This document shows positions 47,866 to 56,152 of a DNA stretch of 64,000 nucleotides, in pieces. The stretch comes from Flavobacterium tistrianum (GTDB lineage Bacteria; Bacteroidota; Bacteroidia; Flavobacteriales; Flavobacteriaceae): contig NZ_QJRH01000064.1 in NCBI RefSeq assembly GCF_003254545.1, positions 1-64,000 on the forward strand, in the 5' to 3' direction. The notes below the pieces were generated by a model that had not been told where the DNA came from, made no database searches, and was given only the letters and a program-made list of their open reading frames with translations. Every line of letters begins with the position of its first letter. The first letter of the stretch is position 1. The position numbers and the translations under genes are program-made.

Positions 47866-48157
47866 CGATCATTACATTAAATGCTCCAAGCATAATTGAA
47901 CCTCCATGAGCTGTTGAATCTCCCATTCTTGCGGCTGGCATACCGCAGATCATAACTGTCGCAGATCCTTTTATAATAGAATCTGGAGGTCCTACACAAA
48001 CCAGCGTATCGCCAACTTTGGCTGCTGGTAATCCGCCTATTAAAACAGTTGGCGCACATGGTCCTACGATGGGTCCGCCTACATGCGGAACTGGTGGCAC
48101 TCCCGGAGTAACCATAGGACATTGATGAAAGTCTGTAAGTCTTGCTGCTGGTGGCAT
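47858..48157 (-). CDS. PAAR-repeat spike tip protein (Afp10/Pvc10)
   Basis: A 99-residue PAAR protein that sharpens the spike by capping the VgrG trimer. It begins PPAARLTDFHQCP and shows repeated Gly-rich turns (HVGGPIVGPCAPTVLIGGLPAAKVGD, GMPAARMGDSTAHGG) typical of the beta-helix cone; His, Cys and His residues available for the tip metal site are visible. It has no C-terminal extension, so it carries no fused toxin. It follows the VgrG gene after a 124-base gap holding a perfect palindrome. Confidence 0.95.
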   Translation of the reverse strand: MPPAARLTDFHQCPMVTPGVPPVPHVGGPIVGPCAPTVLIGGLPAAKVGDTLVCVGPPDSIIKGSATVMICGMPAARMGDSTAHGGSIMLGAFNVMIGG

Positions 48158-48207
48158 AGTTTTTTATTTAATTGGTTAATCGTCTATTTGTTTAATCGAT
48201 GCTGTGT

Positions 48208-48240
48208 AGCTTTGTCAAAGTTTTAAACTTTGACAAAGCT
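48208..48240. repeat. Perfect 33-base palindrome between spike and PAAR genes
   Basis: Two 16-base arms (48208-48223 and 48225-48240) are perfect reverse complements around one central T. There is no T run on either side, so it does not look like an intrinsic terminator. It resembles the short dispersed palindromes of Flavobacterium genomes and could be a transcript-stabilising or pausing hairpin. Confidence 0.85.
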
Positions 48241-48281
48241 TAAATTGTAATTATTCGCAACTCATAATTCATAACTCATAA

Positions 48282-50081
48282 TTAGTTAATCATTACCATT
48301 GCGCCTTTCAATGTCAATTGCATTCCTCCAGATACTTGAGCCATTTGTCCGCCTTGAGCGCTGTATTGCATATCTGCATTTTCTTTGATGTTGAGGCCTT
48401 TTATAGCGACATCTCCGCCGCTTGATTGTATGTTAACGCCTTGATTTCCTTTGATGGTAACATTTTGATTCGCCGAAATGTTGATGTTTTTTTGGCTTGT
48501 CAAATCAATACCACTACTAGACATTACAATACTGTTGTTGTTTTCGTCCTGAATCGTAATTTTCTTGTCTTGATCGTTAATGATGATGGTGTTTTTATTG
48601 GGTGTAGCAACAGTCCATATTTTGTTTTCATCATCAAACTGCACGGAGATTCCTGATTTGGAAACAATGGCTTTTATTGAGTTTTTCTGATTTGGATCTA
48701 AGCCCGCAAAAGGTTTTATGCTTGTACTGCTATAAACGCTTCCGAGAATTATAGGATAACGCGGATCTTCATTTATAAAACCCAAAATGACTTCATCCCC
48801 AACTTCGGGCATAAAGAAAGCTCCAGCTCCGCTTGTTGAATAAAAATTGGTAAGTCTTGCCCAGATTCCTTGACCTTTCGGGTCTAACAACGGAACATCG
48901 ACTAAAACTCGATATTGAGAATCGGGATCTTCATACATTTGTTTTACGGTTGCGTTAAAGAGACCTTTTGCCCCAGGAACTAGACCAGAAGCGGGTGGTG
49001 CCATAACATCTGGTTCTTCGGTAAACCAAAATGGAGAAAGTCCAAGTGAAACTTCAGAAACCCAGTTTCCTTGCGACAAATCGTGCACAACGCCTCCAAT
49101 TAAATAATCGCCATTAAAACGATCTCCAAGACCGGCGAAGGTCATATATTTTCCGGGATCGACTAAATTTGTGCCTTGAAATTTGGCTTCACCCATTATT
49201 TTAGAATATTCACTTTTAATAATCTGTGCTTTCGACCAATTGGTTAAATCTGCGTTTTCTAGTGGGGCAGAAGTCTGCAATTGATACGTAGAAAGTCCGA
49301 CAACTTCTGAAAGTTTTTTTGTAGTTAAATTTCCAGTTCCAGAAACATTTGGTGCTGCATTACCCGTGACAACAGCTTGAGTTTTGAAATCCCAGCTATT
49401 TGCAGCTACATTTCCTAACTGTGTAACGGCATTTAGTTTGGCATTAAATTCAAGCAGCGTATCACCATAGGTTACCGTAAGTACAGAAGTGGTAGTTTTA
49501 TCAGGAGGAAATACAGAAATTTTTCCGTTTAATGTGGTTACGATTAGTCCATTTGCTTCGGCAAGAGCCAAAAGGTAATCCCAATCGGTAACATAAAATT
49601 GTACTTGTTCTGGCCAAGTTGTGCTTGTAGCAGTAACATCTGCGCTTAATCCCGAATAGTTTCCTATAAGAGACGTCATAATATCACTGTCTTTTTGTTT
49701 TGAAAAAGTAAGGCTTTTTCGGCCTACAATCATTTTTATGGCATTATCACGACATTCAACTTCAAGAGCCGATCCGACAAGATTATCAATGCGAATGGTC
49801 TGGCTCATGATTACACCAGAGAAAATAACAGTATTATTACTGTCATATCCTGCTTCAATGCTAACCGTTGCGCCTGGTACAAAAGTAGCAGAAGAACTGG
49901 CATCAAATTCGCCTGTGTTGGGTTCTCCGTCTAGAATTGTAATTTTTGCAGAAGCAATTCGGTTTACTTTTTTTTCTATATGAACAGAAAGCACGCTTAG
50001 TTCATCGGCTATTGGAGAACCATTGACTTTCACGACAAATGTTGCGATTCCGCCACTTTTTATTTCGGTTGAGGCACTCAT
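48282..50081 (-). CDS. VgrG-like central spike protein (Afp8/Pvc8)
   Basis: A 599-residue trimeric spike. The N-terminal part (about 1-370) is gp27/VgrG-hub-like, with VIFSGVIMSQTIRIDN, ECRDNAIKMIVGR and LAEANGLIVTT. The gp5-like OB domain follows (about 370-480: LFNATVKQMYEDPDSQYRVLVDVPLLDP, VGDEVILGFINEDPRYPIILGSVY). The C-terminal beta-helical needle (about 490-599) has the KNINISANQNVTIKG type of repeat. In eCIS this spike carries the PAAR tip and can carry cargo. It overlaps the LysM adaptor gene by one base. It has no extra toxin domain. Confidence 0.94.
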   Translation of the reverse strand: MSASTEIKSGGIATFVVKVNGSPIADELSVLSVHIEKKVNRIASAKITILDGEPNTGEFDASSSATFVPGATVSIEAGYDSNNTVIFSGVIMSQTIRIDNLVGSALEVECRDNAIKMIVGRKSLTFSKQKDSDIMTSLIGNYSGLSADVTATSTTWPEQVQFYVTDWDYLLALAEANGLIVTTLNGKISVFPPDKTTTSVLTVTYGDTLLEFNAKLNAVTQLGNVAANSWDFKTQAVVTGNAAPNVSGTGNLTTKKLSEVVGLSTYQLQTSAPLENADLTNWSKAQIIKSEYSKIMGEAKFQGTNLVDPGKYMTFAGLGDRFNGDYLIGGVVHDLSQGNWVSEVSLGLSPFWFTEEPDVMAPPASGLVPGAKGLFNATVKQMYEDPDSQYRVLVDVPLLDPKGQGIWARLTNFYSTSGAGAFFMPEVGDEVILGFINEDPRYPIILGSVYSSTSIKPFAGLDPNQKNSIKAIVSKSGISVQFDDENKIWTVATPNKNTIIINDQDKKITIQDENNNSIVMSSSGIDLTSQKNINISANQNVTIKGNQGVNIQSSGGDVAIKGLNIKENADMQYSAQGGQMAQVSGGMQLTLKGAMVMIN

Positions 50082-50755
50082 TAATTAGAAGGGTTTATAG
50101 GTGGAAAAATTAATTTGTCGATACCATTTAGGTTTCTGAATTTGTTAAGTTTATTATACTGTGCAACTTGTATGTAATACGAATCATCGTTCCATACTTT
50201 CTTGCATAGCTGTGGTAAAGACATTCCTTCAGAAACGCTTACAATGTGTGTAAGATCTGGAGATTCTGGAGCATCAGTCCTAGTTACTGTTTTTGGAGAA
50301 ATGTAACGGCTGAACGATAATGATATCTTAGCTCTCAGCGGACTTCCATCTGGTTTAAAAAGAGTGTAAGAGATGTCAATAGAATCTAGTACACCGTTGA
50401 ATGTAATGTTCTGTCCCCATTGTACTTTTACAAAATTAGGACGGTGTATTTTGCCATTGTACGTATAAATAATAGTTTCCAAAGCTGTTATTTCTTTGGC
50501 CATATTGGTACGTTTGGCATCTACGATTCCAGTACAGTCTATCACCATTTCAAAACTCAGTTTATCGCTTGGAGTGCTTTTGTACTTTTGCGAGGCCGAA
50601 CTTGTTGCCGGAGCTTGCTGTTCGTTGTATTCGATGCTTTTCTGCATTTTGATATTGTCAGGATTAATCATGAATGCATACGGACTTCCAGAGAATTTGT
50701 TTTGAAATTCTTCATCTGTATATCCCGTAATTTTCATTAATTCTAAACTTGCCAT
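50081..50755 (-). CDS. LysM-containing baseplate adaptor (Afp7/Pvc7-like)
   Basis: A 224-residue protein with an N-terminal eCIS tube/adaptor domain (about 1-155; FMINPDNIKMQKSIEYN, KLSFEMVIDCTGIVD, FVKVQWGQNITFNGVLDSIDISYTLF) and a C-terminal LysM-like domain (about 168-222: HIVSVSEGMSLPQLCKKVWND...NKLNKFRNL). This is the Afp7/Pvc7 layout, equivalent to phage gp53/gp54-type adaptors linking the inner tube to the spike. Its stop codon overlaps the VgrG start by one base. Confidence 0.88.
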   Translation of the reverse strand: MASLELMKITGYTDEEFQNKFSGSPYAFMINPDNIKMQKSIEYNEQQAPATSSASQKYKSTPSDKLSFEMVIDCTGIVDAKRTNMAKEITALETIIYTYNGKIHRPNFVKVQWGQNITFNGVLDSIDISYTLFKPDGSPLRAKISLSFSRYISPKTVTRTDAPESPDLTHIVSVSEGMSLPQLCKKVWNDDSYYIQVAQYNKLNKFRNLNGIDKLIFPPINPSN

Positions 50756-50766
50756 TGGGGTATTCT

Positions 50767-50937
50767 TTAACGTTTATAGCTATTCTCCTGATTTTTCTCT
50801 GCAATTAATCTTTTACATTCTTCCAGCAGCTGTTTTCTCAAAATGGATAATTCTCTTTCTTTAGTCAGAGCCGAATTTTTCGCATTCGTTGTTACAATTT
50901 CCGTTTTGATAATGAGTTCTCTTATTTCGATTGGCAT
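50767..50937 (-). CDS. DUF5908-like small eCIS protein
   Basis: A 56-residue protein, short but clearly coding. It begins MPIEIRELIIKTEIV, the hallmark start of the DUF5908 small proteins found in Bacteroidota eCIS loci between tube and LysM genes (Afp6 position), and continues as one charged helix rich in Lys, Glu and Leu. It starts 6 bases after the stop of the second tube gene and ends 11 bases before the LysM adaptor gene, filling a gap that would otherwise be empty. The function is unknown; a small tube/baseplate adaptor or chaperone fits. Confidence 0.82.
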   Translation of the reverse strand: MPIEIRELIIKTEIVTTNAKNSALTKERELSILRKQLLEECKRLIAEKNQENSYKR

Positions 50938-50943
50938 AATGGT

Positions 50944-51414
50944 TTACGTAAAAAGTTTATCGAATTTGGTATTCTTAGAAATGTCAAAATAGGTGTAAGC
51001 CAGTTCAATAGATTCTATTGCAATATTGCTTTCCTGAGAGTTTAAGTCAGAAACGGAATATTTTACTGGATAAGCGTTGTTAAAAGTCCATTGCATGCAA
51101 ACTACACCAGAGGCATTGAGCAATTTTAAAATCACATTTTTGGGCTGTATCGGGTTTGATAATCCTTGATCGATACAGTTGGCGCACCAATTGACCAACT
51201 GAGATCCTACAGGCACCATAGCTCTTTTAAGCACCAAGTTTTGACTATTAGAAATGGTTGGGAGGCGATATTTAAATCTATTTTCGCCTCCGCAAACAAT
51301 TTCTTCTACGCTTAGTTCTTTAGAAATTCCAGATACCTCTTTGAAAGCCGCATCTACACCCGCAAAAGAGAGTGTAAAATAGAAGCTTACAGGATAATCA
51401 TTACTTACCGCCAT
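50944..51414 (-). CDS. eCIS inner tube protein, copy 2 (Afp5/Pvc5-like)
   Basis: A 156-residue tube-type protein of the Hcp/gp19 fold. It has FYFTLSFAGVDAAFKEVSGIS, KYRLPTI, LVLKRAMVPVG and a C-terminal CMQWTFNNAYPVKYSVSDLNSQESNIAIESIELAYTYF, the family's usual tail. It is clearly homologous to the neighbouring tube gene but diverged, and overlaps it by 14 bases. By analogy with Afp5/Pvc5, this copy probably forms the first ring(s) joining the tube to the baseplate. Confidence 0.9.
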   Translation of the reverse strand: MAVSNDYPVSFYFTLSFAGVDAAFKEVSGISKELSVEEIVCGGENRFKYRLPTISNSQNLVLKRAMVPVGSQLVNWCANCIDQGLSNPIQPKNVILKLLNASGVVCMQWTFNNAYPVKYSVSDLNSQESNIAIESIELAYTYFDISKNTKFDKLFT

Positions 51415-51871
51415 TTTTAATGATCAGTTGTTCGTGTGCAATTTCTATAGTATCTACCGCAACCTCGTTACCGTCAGATTTTAAATCGGTGCTGGTAATT
51501 TTGGTTGGCCAAGCATTGTTTAAAGTCCATTGCATGGTTACACCGCCTTTTTCATCTAATAATTTTATTAGAACCGTTCTTCTTTTAATCGTATTCATTA
51601 CGACTTGCTGATGCCAATCCCAAAAAGTATTATCATTTACAAAAATTCCACGTTTCATGGTTACGTTTCCGTATTTGGTAATACCAGGCATTTTTTCTAC
51701 TGAAAAAAGAGGACTGTTACTTTTGCGATATTCTATAATTTGATTTTCGACATCCATTCCTGTAACTTCCTGAAAAGCTACTTTTGTCAATTCTGTTCCA
51801 AGATCTACTTCGAATCTAAACTTTGGCATGGGCCATGTTGCGCCTTGTACGCTTCCGTCATCTGTTGGCAT
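51401..51871 (-). CDS. eCIS inner tube protein, copy 1 (Afp1/Pvc1-like)
   Basis: A 156-residue tube subunit of the Hcp/gp19 fold, probably the main inner tube through which cargo is delivered. Visible family features are FRFEVDLG...KVAFQEVTGMD, GNVTMKRGIFVND, FWDWHQQVV and MQWTLNNAWPTKITSTDLKSDGNEVAVDTIEIAHE. It comes directly after the sheath gene (53-base gap), the position of the major tube in Afp-type loci. No fused effector domain is present. Confidence 0.92.
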   Translation of the reverse strand: MPTDDGSVQGATWPMPKFRFEVDLGTELTKVAFQEVTGMDVENQIIEYRKSNSPLFSVEKMPGITKYGNVTMKRGIFVNDNTFWDWHQQVVMNTIKRRTVLIKLLDEKGGVTMQWTLNNAWPTKITSTDLKSDGNEVAVDTIEIAHEQLIIKNGGK

Positions 51872-51924
51872 AATATTTTATTTTAAATTAAAAAATTACT
51901 TGATTTATGAGAGTCTTTATTCTG

Positions 51925-53502
51925 TTAACTAGAAGTCGCCATTTGCTGTTGAAATGTCAGAACGATAAATTCTGCAGGGTGTACAACCGCAACTTTTACA
52001 GTTACATTCATGAAACCATTCAATAGGTCATCTGCAGTCATTGTCGAACCTAATCCGCAGGCTACAGAGAAAGCTTCAGAAGCACTCGCTCCCTGCAAAC
52101 CTCCTTGTTTCCAGATCGAACTAAGAAAACTGCTGATCATAGAAATTACAGCTTCCCAAGTATTTTTATCATTAGGCTGAAATACGTAAGCCTGAGCTGC
52201 GAGTTTACAAGATTGCTCTAAGAAAATCATAGTTCTTCTCACAGGAATATATCTCCAATCCTGGCTGTTTCCGTCTAGTGTTCTTGATCCCCAGATTAGA
52301 ATTCCTAAACCGTTAAATGTTCTAATAGCATTGATCGATTTACCAGAAACAGCATCAACGTTTAAATTGGCTTGCTGGCTTTCAGAAAGAGAAATTGGCA
52401 ATGATGATACACCTACAAAAGAAGTATTTGCAGGAGCTTCCCAAGGACCAACGGCATTATCTACAGTAGTAATAACTCCTGCCATAGCCCCACTTGGCGG
52501 TAGAATATTGGCATCGGCCAAAATATGCTTAATCATGAGAGAGTAAGTCTGGCTGGCAATAAGCAATGCATTGTGATTTTGTGTCACAGTCAAAGTGCTT
52601 GACGGACTTTGGATATTGGCAATAATAGATGCAGCGGCTGGGTTAGGAGCACTTGGAGGATTAAGAACCGCTTCGAGCTGTTTCAAATCTCCGCCAAACA
52701 AATTAGTATAATCAATATCAGAAGTTTGCATTATCGTAGTTCCTATAAAAGGATAATACGCCATTCCGTAGTTTAACCCAACAGAACCTGTGTTCATTCT
52801 GAAATTGCTAATATCCTCCGTATACAAAATAGGATCGGGAGCGTCACCGCCAATAATGTCAAACAAACACATTGAAGTTTGCATTTGTGTCGCCTGAAGA
52901 AGCATAGATTGCATTAGAGTTCCGTTGTTTTCTACACTTAGTAAAGTAGCTTCTGGGCAAATGTACATGGTTGGCTCTTGTTCATTCAGCAATAAAGAAA
53001 GACCTTTTGTCAAATCATTCAGCTGTACATTTGGGTTTACAACAGGAATGCCTGGAGTTCCTGCTTTTTGTGACGGAGGGCCATAAGAACCAACAGAAAC
53101 AATATAAGCATCTCCACCGCCATTTTCATAAAATAGTCTTACGCTATTGTATAAATAATACACCGTGTTAGGATCTGGAACAATTGAATAATACGTTCCT
53201 GCAATCAGCATGTAGTCTCCCTTTAGGGGTTGACTCTTTTCTGCTACCAGATAGTATTCAGGGCTGTATTGTTTGGACGGACTTGCTGGCGCAGGTGGAT
53301 CCGGCAAACAGAAAAAAGCCTGAAAATCAGCAAAAGATGTGATTTTTACTGGCACATTCGTATACGATTTTCCTTCGTATGCGGCCTGTGGTGTGTACCC
53401 TATAAATGCTGGTATAGCCGTAGCAACTCCAACAACAGAATTGGGAAAAGCATTTAATTCTTGAATGTAAACACCAGGAGTTTGAATGGTAGATAAATTC
53501 AT
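51925..53502 (-). CDS. Contractile sheath protein (Afp2-4/Pvc2-4-like)
   Basis: A 525-residue sheath subunit. The N-terminus has TPGVYIQELN and VVGVATAIPAFIGYTP, which is diagnostic for tail-sheath proteins. The C-terminal third contains AIRTFNGLGILIWGSRTL, YIPVRRTMIFLEQS and the terminal NVTVKVAVVHPAEFIVLTFQQQM strand that knits neighbouring subunits together. Only one sheath gene is present, whereas Afp and PVC loci have up to three paralogues; single-sheath loci are known in other Bacteroidota eCIS. Confidence 0.95.
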   Translation of the reverse strand: MNLSTIQTPGVYIQELNAFPNSVVGVATAIPAFIGYTPQAAYEGKSYTNVPVKITSFADFQAFFCLPDPPAPASPSKQYSPEYYLVAEKSQPLKGDYMLIAGTYYSIVPDPNTVYYLYNSVRLFYENGGGDAYIVSVGSYGPPSQKAGTPGIPVVNPNVQLNDLTKGLSLLLNEQEPTMYICPEATLLSVENNGTLMQSMLLQATQMQTSMCLFDIIGGDAPDPILYTEDISNFRMNTGSVGLNYGMAYYPFIGTTIMQTSDIDYTNLFGGDLKQLEAVLNPPSAPNPAAASIIANIQSPSSTLTVTQNHNALLIASQTYSLMIKHILADANILPPSGAMAGVITTVDNAVGPWEAPANTSFVGVSSLPISLSESQQANLNVDAVSGKSINAIRTFNGLGILIWGSRTLDGNSQDWRYIPVRRTMIFLEQSCKLAAQAYVFQPNDKNTWEAVISMISSFLSSIWKQGGLQGASASEAFSVACGLGSTMTADDLLNGFMNVTVKVAVVHPAEFIVLTFQQQMATSS

Positions 53503-53538
53503 TGATTTTAGTTTTTAGTGTTCATTTTTAATAGTTTT

Positions 53539-54360
53539 TTATAAATAGATATACATTGGTGATGCGACTTCATTTTGGTCGCTATTTTCGATAATTCCGA
53601 CTCGGGAGACATCAGGACACGGAAGTCCTTTTATAATTACTTTTGGCCTTGTATTGTTTTGATTGGCAGATGCTGAACTGCTTACCAAATCAAATTTATA
53701 TTTAGGTTTTTCGCTAAGCGTGATATAGGTTTTATTGGAAGTAAACAATAATGCCGATTCTCCGGTTTGGATTGTTACATTTTGAGGTCCGTCAAATTGT
53801 ATGTTTTCTTTTTCGGCAATCGAAGGATTGTTAAGCTGTACAGCATTTTTATTAATAAAATAATATTGCCATTGTGTTGCTCTTGCAGTAAAGTTTATTT
53901 CAAAAAGAGGAGAATAGACAGTTAGTATATCTTCAAAATAAATTTTTAAATGGCCAAAATGAGAAGATGCTGGCTTGTTTTCTAATGTTTGATTCAATAG
54001 TATTTTACCATTATTGTTTAAGTTTTTAGGATCCTGACTGGAATACGTAATAGCTCCAATCCAGTTCATGGGCAATGTGGTAAAGAGAATAAAATTGGGA
54101 TTGCTGCATTTGATATCAAACTCAAAATAATCTTGCTGTGATGCTTTAGAAATATAATCTAATAATTCTGATAGCGAAGATTTTGTATTAGAATACAAAT
54201 CAAATCCGTTTGAAACGGAATTCATTTTGAATCCGAATTTTTTCAATGTTTTATCGGTTTTATGATTTGGAATAAAGTGAAGGCAATTGCATTTTCCGTT
54301 ATCAAAAAAAGTATGGTAAGCCGCAATGCTGAAAATCTTTATGTAATTACTCTGTATCAT
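53539..54360 (-). CDS. Unknown eCIS-locus protein, 273 residues
   Basis: I do not recognise a family. It reads as a soluble, largely beta-rich protein. An N-terminal domain (about 1-150: IKIFSIAAYHTFF, a Cys-x-Cys pair at NGKCNCLHF, FEFDIKCSNPNFILFTTLP) precedes a C-terminal beta-sandwich (about 155-273: FEINFTARATQWQYYFINK, NVTIQTGESALLFTSNKTYITL). It lies between the DUF4255 protein (4-base overlap) and the sheath gene. That position is typical of cap-adaptor genes in AlgoCIS-like loci, so a role at the cap/terminator end is a reasonable guess. Confidence 0.62.
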   Translation of the reverse strand: MIQSNYIKIFSIAAYHTFFDNGKCNCLHFIPNHKTDKTLKKFGFKMNSVSNGFDLYSNTKSSLSELLDYISKASQQDYFEFDIKCSNPNFILFTTLPMNWIGAITYSSQDPKNLNNNGKILLNQTLENKPASSHFGHLKIYFEDILTVYSPLFEINFTARATQWQYYFINKNAVQLNNPSIAEKENIQFDGPQNVTIQTGESALLFTSNKTYITLSEKPKYKFDLVSSSASANQNNTRPKVIIKGLPCPDVSRVGIIENSDQNEVASPMYIYL

Positions 54361-54926
54361 TTGACAATGTTATTACTGGTGTTTTTTACAGACGGTATGA
54401 TTTCCATAGTTTCGTGTGCCTGAACTTTTATCAGTTTCATTTTATAAATAATCGAAGGCTGATATTTTGCTGCCATCGCTGTCCATAAACTGTGCATCTG
54501 ATGGTACGAGATTTTTTCGTATTCAAATTCTAATCTGCTCAAACCGTCTGGAATAGAAGATGAGGACGAAGCATCTATATAATTGTTGATCTGAAAAAAG
54601 ACAATTATCGCATCTAGAAATTTTAAAGATTCGGTGTAATCCTCAAAATTGCTGCTAATGAGCAAGTCTATATTATATCTTTCTGTTGGATTAAAATTGG
54701 AATAGTTGCCACTTTCTAATTTCTGATTTCTGATATAAAAAGGCTGATTGGTTTCTTTTTCAATATTGATAAGAGATAAAACCACTTTGTTCTGATTTGC
54801 TTTTGGCAAAGTCCCACTTGGTTCAATAAGGTAATTCAAGACTGTTTTGTCTTCGGTCAAACCAAAACGGTTTTTTAAAAACTGTCCCAGTAATTTATTC
54901 GTAAATTGAAGTGCCTGATTGATCAT
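54357..54926 (-). CDS. DUF4255 tube terminator/cap protein (Afp16/Pvc16-like)
   Basis: A 189-residue protein matching the DUF4255 (Pvc16 N-terminal) family that closes the end of the tube and sheath distal to the baseplate. Signature features are INQALQFTNKLLGQFLKNRFGLTE, VVLSLINIEKE, NFNPTERYNIDLLISSNFEDYTESLKFLDAIIVFFQ and LEFEYEKISYHQMHSLWTAMAAKYQPSIIYKMKLIKV. DUF4255 together with DUF4157 and the AAA ATPase is an established marker set for eCIS loci. It is the first gene of the long minus-strand run. Confidence 0.93.
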   Translation of the reverse strand: MINQALQFTNKLLGQFLKNRFGLTEDKTVLNYLIEPSGTLPKANQNKVVLSLINIEKETNQPFYIRNQKLESGNYSNFNPTERYNIDLLISSNFEDYTESLKFLDAIIVFFQINNYIDASSSSSIPDGLSRLEFEYEKISYHQMHSLWTAMAAKYQPSIIYKMKLIKVQAHETMEIIPSVKNTSNNIVK

Positions 54927-55291
54927 CGCATTTAACTCTTAGAATTAATTAAGTGCCATAACTAATAAATTAGCTATTGGTACTTGTAAAATTAGCTGAG
55001 AATTAGATTTGTACGAAAAATTGGCTATGCACTTTTTGTAGACAGAACCAGAAGAGATTATCTGTTTTTTGTAGACAAAATGTAGACAAAGTTTTTTTTT
55101 GTCTATACTTTGTTGCAGATTGCGATTTAAAGCAATAAAATTTCGTGTTATACTTATAAAAATATCTTTAGAATAAGTATAGATTTAAAGAAGTAAAAAG
55201 TAGAAAAATTGAAAGCACGAAGCTGTTTCTTGTAATGTTGAGGTACAAGAAAAGCATAGAAATATTAAAGGTAAAACAGAGGAAAAAAATT
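54927..55291. other. Intergenic region ahead of the eCIS operon
   Basis: A 365-base gene-free stretch between the pseudo-receiver regulator and the first eCIS gene, both minus strand. It contains three copies of TGTAGACA and a TAGACAAA/TTTGTCTA inverted repeat (see the separate entry). The eCIS promoter must be here, but no match to the Flavobacterium promoter pattern (TTG, spacer, TANNTTTG) was found on the minus strand. Confidence 0.5.
55033..55105. promoter_or_regulatory. Candidate operator repeats upstream of the eCIS operon
   Basis: TTTTTGTAGACA occurs at 55033-55044 and again at 55066-55077 (33 bases apart, about three helical turns). A third TGTAGACA is at 55081-55088. The last overlaps an 8-base inverted repeat (TAGACAAA 55083-55090 with TTTGTCTA 55098-55105). 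Repeats of one word in an otherwise empty region between a DNA-binding regulator and its likely target operon suggest an operator, but no binding data exist. Confidence 0.45.
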
Positions 55292-56152
55292 TTAAGAAAC
55301 TGTTCTTAAGTATGAAATAATATCATCTTCTTTTTTAAGCGTTAGTTTCTTTTTAAGACGATATTTATGAGTTCGAACACTGTCTTGATTTATACCCAAA
55401 AGATTGGTAATATCGTTGTTGCTCATATTCATTTTAATGTAGCAGCAGTATTTTAAATCTCTAGAACTCAAAGAAGGATGTTTTTTGGCAAGAGCCAAAA
55501 GAAAATTAGGATTGGACTGTTCAAAATAGATTTTAAAGTCATCCCAAAGTTTATTGTCGTTTGCCACCGTTTTGATAGAATTTACAATAGACATTAATTC
55601 AATTCTTGTTGCATTGTCAACATTAGGATAGAGATAAGAAATGCGTTCTTTTATTTTTAATAGAACTTCAACTTTCTGGTCAAGTTCCATTACGTAATGG
55701 CTTAATTTATCTGAATCGTTTTGCTGAATTGCTGCTTCTGCAAATGATGTAACGGACACATTTTGTGATTCTGTTTTTTTTAAGAGAAAAATAGAACGTA
55801 TTCTATAAATTAAAAAGTCGGTATTTTGAATCTGATTATGCGGATAAGTGAAAACAATATTCTGCTTTGACCAGCATAAAGATTCGCATTCATAATTTTG
55901 AGTCAAATATAAAATTGGAATATCCCTTTTATCAGAACTGAAATTAGTGTCATTTAGAACAAGCTTATTTTGTTTAAAACCCAAAATTACCAAGTCAGGA
56001 TTTAGAGAGTTTATCGTATTTTTTAAATCTACTCCTCTGGAGACAGTAACTGTAGAAAATGCATAGTCTGAGACTATAGATATGGCATTCAATATCACAG
56101 TCAATATTGTGATATCGTCACATCCAATTACTATAGATTTTTTTTCGAGCAT
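55292..56152 (-). CDS. Pseudo-receiver regulator with LuxR-type HTH domain
   Basis: A 286-residue regulator. The first 120 residues fold like a response-regulator receiver: acidic pocket Asp12-Asp13, NPDLVILGF strand. The usual phospho-accepting Asp is Gly58 in ILGF, so it should not take part in a normal phosphorelay. A helical linker (150-220) is followed by a C-terminal HTH (about 228-286: LSSRDLKYCCYIKMNMSNNDITNLLGINQDSVRTHKYRLKKKL) of the LuxR/GerE type used by Bacteroidota TPR-type regulators. It is on the same strand as the eCIS operon, 365 bases upstream, with candidate operators between. It may control the injection system and itself; this is not demonstrated. Confidence 0.75.
   Translation of the reverse strand: MLEKKSIVIGCDDITILTVILNAISIVSDYAFSTVTVSRGVDLKNTINSLNPDLVILGFKQNKLVLNDTNFSSDKRDIPILYLTQNYECESLCWSKQNIVFTYPHNQIQNTDFLIYRIRSIFLLKKTESQNVSVTSFAEAAIQQNDSDKLSHYVMELDQKVEVLLKIKERISYLYPNVDNATRIELMSIVNSIKTVANDNKLWDDFKIYFEQSNPNFLLALAKKHPSLSSRDLKYCCYIKMNMSNNDITNLLGINQDSVRTHKYRLKKKLTLKKEDDIISYLRTVS

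Noticed and set aside
47877..48122. An overlapping open frame within the PAAR gene
   Set aside because: It is a frame-shifted shadow of the strongly supported PAAR protein and has unnatural composition (Ser, Arg, Cys and Trp rich).
43709..54926. Type VI secretion system reading of the VgrG, PAAR and sheath genes
   Set aside because: No TssJ, TssL, TssM, ClpV-type or TssK genes occur, the sheath is a single long Afp-type protein, and DUF4255, DUF4157, LysM adaptor and ATPase are eCIS markers.
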